Of a stretch of 64,000 bases of DNA, positions 59,629-64,000 are shown in pieces. A program made the translations under genes and the position numbers. The stretch's first letter is position 1, and every line of letters starts with the position of its first letter. The notes beneath the pieces are model-generated. The model did no database searches and had not been told where the DNA came from. It saw only the letters and a program-made list of their open reading frames with translations. Origin of the DNA: Orthonyx spaldingii (lineage: Eukaryota > Chordata > Aves > Passeriformes > Orthonychidae); contig VZTJ01005217.1 in the NCBI GenBank assembly GCA_013397795.1, positions 754,652-818,651 of the forward strand. The letters are read 5' to 3'.

Positions 59629-59791
59629 GGTGAAGAAACTGAAGGAAACATTTGCTTTTATACAACTATTGGACAAAAACATGAGTAACCTTCGCACCTG
59701 GTTGGCCCGGATTGAGTCTGAGCTTTCCAAGCCTGTTGTTTATGACATCTGTGATGACCAAGAAATCCAGAAGAGACTGGCAGAACAGCAG
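59629..59791 (+). CDS. SYNE2: SYNE2 exon 39 of window (spectrin repeat)
   Basis: Acceptor GGTTTGCTTAG, donor CAG|GTGGGA, enters in phase 2 and leaves in phase 0, residues 1956-2010. It encodes VKKLKETFAFIQLLDKNMSN and LRTWLARIESELSKPVVYDI. SKPVVYD and DDQEIQKRL mark nesprin-2 rather than nesprin-1. The internal ATG at 59681 (MSNLRTWL, A at -3) could also start a short isoform. The putative alternative first exon at 53933-53952 joins this exon in frame. Confidence 0.98.
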
Positions 59792-62700
59792 GTGGGAAAT
59801 AGCAGCAGCCAGAGTAAATGAGCTAAAATGCTGCTGATTGCTCCTGGTATAAAATCACCTGTTTCTTTTCTTTAGCGAGCCCTGTTTGCTTTGCATGGCG
59901 TGTTCCTGCCAAGATGCGTTACATGGAAAATTTTTATTTGCTTGCAGTAATTTCAGTGTTGTGTTGAATTACCCCCACTTCTCCCTTCCCCCCTTCACCC
60001 AAGGAAAACATGCAAAATACAAACAAAAGCAAATTTGCTCAGTTCAGTACAGCAGACTTCCTGAGGACTAGGCAGGGCACAGACAGTGGGCAGAGTACAT
60101 CAGTCTGGCTTAGACTGACAAGGCGTGAATGCTGCTCTCTGCAAAGTGGCTGTGACAGATCCAAGTGCTGTGATTTGATGCATTGCCCTCACTGGCTCCA
60201 GTTCTTGTCCATTCCTTGCAGACAGCAGAGCAAGCTTGGCAGAGCAGGATGCTTGAGCTTTGGAGGGGGGACTTGTGCAGACACACCTTTGGCTGAGGTT
60301 TGATCCAGAGGCAGGCTCTGAAGATCCCTCAGGGCTGGGGCAGCTGGCACGTGAATCCTGCTGAGATAACAAGTGTGAACCAACCTCGCACTGCTGGGTG
60401 TTGGTGGGCATTTATTCAAGGCACTGGCTTACCAGGGGATCTTAGGAGAGGAGTTGGATAGTCCTGGAGTAAATTTCTCTAGCCAGCAGCCAGGCAAGGA
60501 AAAGGAGCTTCTCCAAAGCACAGACTTGCTGGTGGAGTCATCCTTTGCTCAGGGCTGCACTGTAAGTCTGCCCAGGTTGTAAGTGCTTGGCTGTCGTCTG
60601 GCCTTTGTATTAAAAAACAATATTTGCCCAAAAACTGAAGATCAAGACTAAGTCTGTCAAGTTTGGAAGCTTGGAAGCTTTATGGCATCTGCCTTTAGGA
60701 ACACTTATTGGTATCCTTCCCATCCTTTCCATCTTTTCTCTCTGGCTTCTGCTTTCATGTCTAAGGATCCCTGAGTGACCCAGCCCTGGGGACTCTGTTC
60801 TCTGCTGGTTGGTGTGGCTCTCCTTATGCTCACTGTCCAGATGTCATGGGAAAGGCCAGCTCCTCTGTTACAGGAGTGGAGGTGGCTCCCACTGACTGGG
60901 CTGCAGGAGCTGGTCAAACACCAGAAGTCTTGGCCCAGTGCCTCTGATGGTTCCATCTGCATTGTGAATGGTCATGTAAACAAGAAGGAAATATTTTCTC
61001 CTCATCCAAACATTTTACATTCTCAAAGGCCATGATAAATTGCCAGGCAGAGCAGAGCATGGAGCACAAAGGAATTGTGTCCAAACTAATTTATTTTTAT
61101 TATGAGTATTCAAGCTTCAGCTGGCTATAAGAGCCATCACTTGCTGCTCAGAGCTGCTTGCTGCTTTGTTTTTGGATGCTGTTTTAAATACAGATCTCTA
61201 GGCACCTCTAGACTCCTTCTACTGTAGTTTTTTAGCAGACTGAGTATGAGAACACTGTGCTGACTAAAAAGACCACAGTAAAAAGAAAAGCTGCTTTTGC
61301 TCTGCATTAGTGAAACATTTATCTGAATGTGACAAGTAAAAAGATCTTTCCTGCTTTTATCTGAACAATTATTTCAGCAAGAGCAGAGCGATGGTGAGAA
61401 ATATGCCCTACAGGCTTCTTTCATTTGACATCTGTGACTGGAAAAACTTTACATGCGCAGTCTTGAATAATGAAATTTAAAAGCCTTGTGTATCCACAGA
61501 GGTGTTTTATGGCATGTTTGTTCGATTAAAGGATGACGATTACAACATGAACAATATTAGCTTTAAGATTGCAAAGGTGTTTCACTAATGCAAAAATCTA
61601 GCGGTGTGTAGTCTGTTTAAAGCTCTCTGAGCAATGCTATGCAGAGTTGAAGGAATGGTACCTTGTGGGGCTCAGTGTATGTTCCTCACCCCCTCACTTA
61701 GTTTGATGTGTTTGTCTCACTTGATGCAGTCAGGTCATTTGGAAAACAGCAAGGATTCTGCCTAGGTTGTTCCATGAACTCAGACATGGCCTGAAGTAAT
61801 GAGATCATGTCACTAACATTAGCATAGTGCAAGTCAGTTAATTTGTAATCTGTGGTCAAAATACTCAATTTTCACTAATACACCTTTAAATCCAGTGGAA
61901 TTTAATGAATTCAGAAGAGACTCTCCAGGTACCATTAGTGAGGTAGAGCCTATGTTGAAAAGATACTGATGCATGTTGCCCTGTAAATAGCTGTGAATCC
62001 TTAGTAACTTATAAAAAATTCTGTTGGGTCTCCTTCTAGCAGTCTCATCCATGTAAAGGATTTCACTTCTGCATTCCTTAAAGCTGTTCATTGCTACACA
62101 TCCCACAAGCCATATTTTAACTACTTATAGCTCAGCCCTTGATTGAGGTACCCATGTAACCACTGAGAACTGCCACTGAGTGACACTCAACTCCTTGCAG
62201 CTTGTTGACTTCTGGAAAAAGTCTTCCTTCAATTCCTTTTGTATTTACTACAAGCTATGTCTGTTTCAGGGGGGATTGTTTGTTTTATTTTGTTTTGGGG
62301 TTTTTTTTAAGTCTAGAGCAAAACCTATTCTGCTTCATCTATTGACTGAAATCAGTAAATACCATTTAATGGAACTCCAGTTCAATTTTGTTAGGAAAAT
62401 ACGCCTTTGTGTTTGCTGTTCTAGTGTTATTCAAGCAAAAGTCTCTGTATACTTCATTAGAAAAGCCAGAAATGGGTTGAAAAATGGAACTGTACTGGCT
62501 GTTGTAACTTTATTAATATTTAAAGTTGGTAGCACAGTACAGATCTACCTTTGCAATAAGAAATATTTAGATAAGGCTTTTTTTCTGTCTTTCAATCACA
62601 CTGGCTTTAGGAGTAGTGATGGGTACAGGATTGAGAGGCTGGACTATCATGGAGATGCAGGCTCTGGAAAAGAAACCTGTAGTCTAGATTAGACAAAAGG

Positions 62701-63213
62701 TCTTTGCCAGACCCTTTAAAACAGCCTGTCAGAACAGGAGCCCTGCAAGAGGGAATAAGAAAAGTAGTGTAGCACCAGGTACTTGTGTTTCATGCTGCAG
62801 CCTGTGATCAGTCACTAAAATGCACGTACTGCACTAAGAGTTCTCTGACAAGCCTTTCAGTGTAGTAACCTGATATGAGACAGTCATCTTGTGCTGTCAA
62901 AGTTAATAAGAATTTGTCTATGGTACAGGTAAGGTTTGGATTTTGAATGCACATTAAAATTGTCCAGACTTAATGAGAAGACTGAATCTAGACTGAGACA
63001 CCAAAGGTGGACAACCCTTTTTTTTCACATGGCAGTTCTCTCCTGAGCTGCATCATCACAGCTCATCTTGCAAGTCTTCTCTAAAGCTAAATAAGCTTTT
63101 TCTGACAGAGGAATTGCTCTTTTCCCCATGCTCTGCAGCATTTTGAAAGGGCATGGCTGAAACGTAGCCCCACATCTCTCCTTTCATTGACGCTGTTCTT
63201 TTGCCACTGGCAG
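59792..63213 (+). other. SYNE2: Intron, 3.4 kb
   Basis: No exon or known repeat recognised. The mammalian protein runs directly from EIQKRLAEQQ into DLQRDIEQ, so no exon is expected. Confidence 0.65.
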
Positions 63214-63401
63214 GACCTGCAGCGAGACATAGAGCAGCACACGGCGGGCGTGGAGTCCGTGTTTAACATCTGTGAAGTCCTGCTCCACGACTCAGATGCG
63301 TGTGCTAACGAGACAGAGTGTGACTCCATCCAGCAAACTAGCAGGAGCTTGGACAGGCGGTGGAGAAACATCTGTGCCATGTCTATGGAAAGGCGAATGA
63401 A
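63214..63401 (+). CDS. SYNE2: SYNE2 exon 40 of window (conserved spectrin repeat)
   Basis: Acceptor GCCACTGGCAG, donor GAA|GTGAGT, enters in phase 0 and leaves in phase 2, residues 2011-2072 plus two bases. It encodes DLQRDIEQHTAGVESVFNIC, LLHDSDACANETECDSIQQT and RRWRNICAMSMERRM. The last block is shared by both nesprins, but the HDSDACANETECDS stretch is nesprin-2. Confidence 0.98.
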
Positions 63402-63528
63402 GTGAGTCTCCTCTTCTTACCCTACAGAAGCTTGTGGCAGCATTTGGGGGAAACGCTGAGTTTTGAGGAGGAAAAAGAATCCAAAGTTGATAGCTGGTGA
63501 TAAAACCTTTCTGTTCTTGCTCTCTCAG

Positions 63529-63679
63529 AATCGAGGAGACCTGGCGCCTGTGGCAGAGGTTTTTGGATGACTATTCTCGCTTTGAAGATTGGCTCAAAGC
63601 ATCTGAAAGCATAGCAGCTAGGCCTAATTCTTCAGAGGTTTTGTACACGCATGCAAAAGAGGAGCTGAAGAAATTTGAG
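63529..63679 (+). CDS. SYNE2: SYNE2 exon 41 of window (conserved spectrin repeat)
   Basis: Acceptor GCTCTCTCAG, donor GAG|GTGAAT, enters in phase 2 and leaves in phase 0, residues 2073-2123. It encodes KIEETWRLWQRFLDDYSRFE, DWLKASESIAARPNSSEVLY and EELKKFE. The preceding intron is only 127 bp. This is the last exon seen; the gene continues past the window into the linker and KASH region. Confidence 0.98.
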
Positions 63680-64000
63680 GTGAATTTTTTAACTGCCTTT
63701 TTTATGCTCAGCATCAGGCTGCTGAATACTTACTGTCTGTGCAAAATGCCTGGGTCACTGGAAAACACTACTTTGGCATTGGTAGTATAGAGAACATAAA
63801 TAATTTGGTGAGTGTGCAGCTGCTAGATGTCTCAGTCTCCAGAATTTTTTTTAATGTAGAGAACACAATGCTCTGAATGGATACTTACAAGTTAAAGCCT
63901 TGCTTTTTACAGGCAAGAGACTTTTGTTGTTAGATATTTATTTTTTTCTTTCTTTTCCCAGCGAGCTAAGTCTGAGCAGATGCTTTAAAATACGGGTCTT
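63680..64000 (+). other. SYNE2: Partial intron at the window end
   Basis: Intron sequence up to the last base. An acceptor-like TTCTTTTCCCAG at 63950-63961 is followed in every tested phase by a stop soon after, so the next true exon is beyond the window. Confidence 0.65.

Larger units (their letters stand above)
1..64000 (+). other. SYNE2: SYNE2 (nesprin-2 giant) gene body, internal part
   Basis: Nesprin-2 spans the outer nuclear membrane through a C-terminal KASH domain that binds SUN proteins, and its long spectrin-repeat rod links the nucleus to the cytoskeleton. Seen here: 41 phase-consistent exons totalling 2,123 codons, rich in the heptad-like Leu/Trp/Glu/Lys pattern of spectrin repeats (for example WLDKTK, RWQHLFD, RWRNICAM). 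The choice of SYNE2 over its paralogue SYNE1 rests on exons 39-41: SKPVVYDICDDQEIQKRL and HDSDACANETECDS match nesprin-2 as I know it, whereas nesprin-1 has AKPIVYDSC and HDCDACATDAECDS. The CH domains lie upstream and KASH downstream of the window. Seven phase-2 introns are scattered among otherwise phase-0 introns, so most internal exons are symmetric and could be skipped without a frameshift. Identification is from memory of the family; no search was run. Confidence 0.95.

Noticed and set aside
62180..62692. 170-codon plus-strand open frame
   Set aside because: Hydrophobic, Phe-rich translation of T-rich intron sequence with no family resemblance; the mammalian protein leaves no room for an exon here.
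59629..63679. SYNE1 (nesprin-1) as the identity of the gene
   Set aside because: Exons 39-41 carry SKPVVYD, EIQKRL and HDSDACANETECDS, which fit nesprin-2; the nesprin-1 equivalents as I remember them differ at these positions.
63950..64000. Start of the next SYNE2 exon after TTCTTTTCCCAG
   Set aside because: The frame required after exon 41 (phase 0) reads RAKSEQML and then a stop, unlike the expected continuation of the repeat.
1..64000. tRNA, rRNA, microRNA, CRISPR or prokaryote-like features
   Set aside because: None were recognised on reading; microRNA hairpins cannot be excluded without folding and expression data.

Overview
The window is a stretch of vertebrate, almost certainly avian, nuclear DNA. 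Intron/exon architecture with canonical AG/GT boundaries rules out a prokaryote. Several CR1-type LINE 3' ends (about 4.27, 4.68, 5.46, 30.39 and 58.99 kb) point to a bird or other sauropsid. CpG is depleted everywhere except one sharp island at 53.5-54.4 kb. I cannot name the species.

The whole window lies inside one plus-strand gene, SYNE2 (nesprin-2, a giant spectrin-repeat protein of the LINC complex). I could place 41 coding exons plus one candidate upstream exon (1971-2046). Their reading phases agree at every junction and they sum to 6,369 nt, or 2,123 codons, with no in-frame stop. The encoded segment is a chain of spectrin-like three-helix repeats, interrupted near its start by an acidic, serine-rich linker (exons 2-5 and 7). 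It ends in the very conserved repeats that precede the C-terminal KASH region. Neither the N-terminal calponin-homology domains nor the KASH anchor is in the window. By my estimate from memory of the mammalian protein, the segment is roughly residues 4,100-6,250 of about 6,900.

Layout: 1-2.1 kb, intron with one candidate exon; 2.1-9.8 kb, linker exons with most of the CR1 debris; 10.7-24.9 kb, exons 8-23, densely packed; 26.3-42.7 kb, exons 24-36; 46.3-47.5 kb, exons 37 and 38; 47.5-59.6 kb, an unusually large 12.1-kb intron; 59.6-63.7 kb, exons 39-41.

The most interesting feature is in that 12.1-kb intron. A CpG island holds a TATA-like element at 53831-53840, an ATG in good Kozak context at 53933, and a strong splice donor (ACC|GTAAGT) at 53952/53953. 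The ATG is in the phase needed to join exon 39, so the island looks like an internal promoter with its own first coding exon for a short, C-terminal nesprin-2 isoform. An overlapping upstream ATG (53871) would be read out of frame and stop at the second codon boundary of exon 39, which suggests translational control. I saw no RNA genes, CRISPR arrays or second protein-coding gene.
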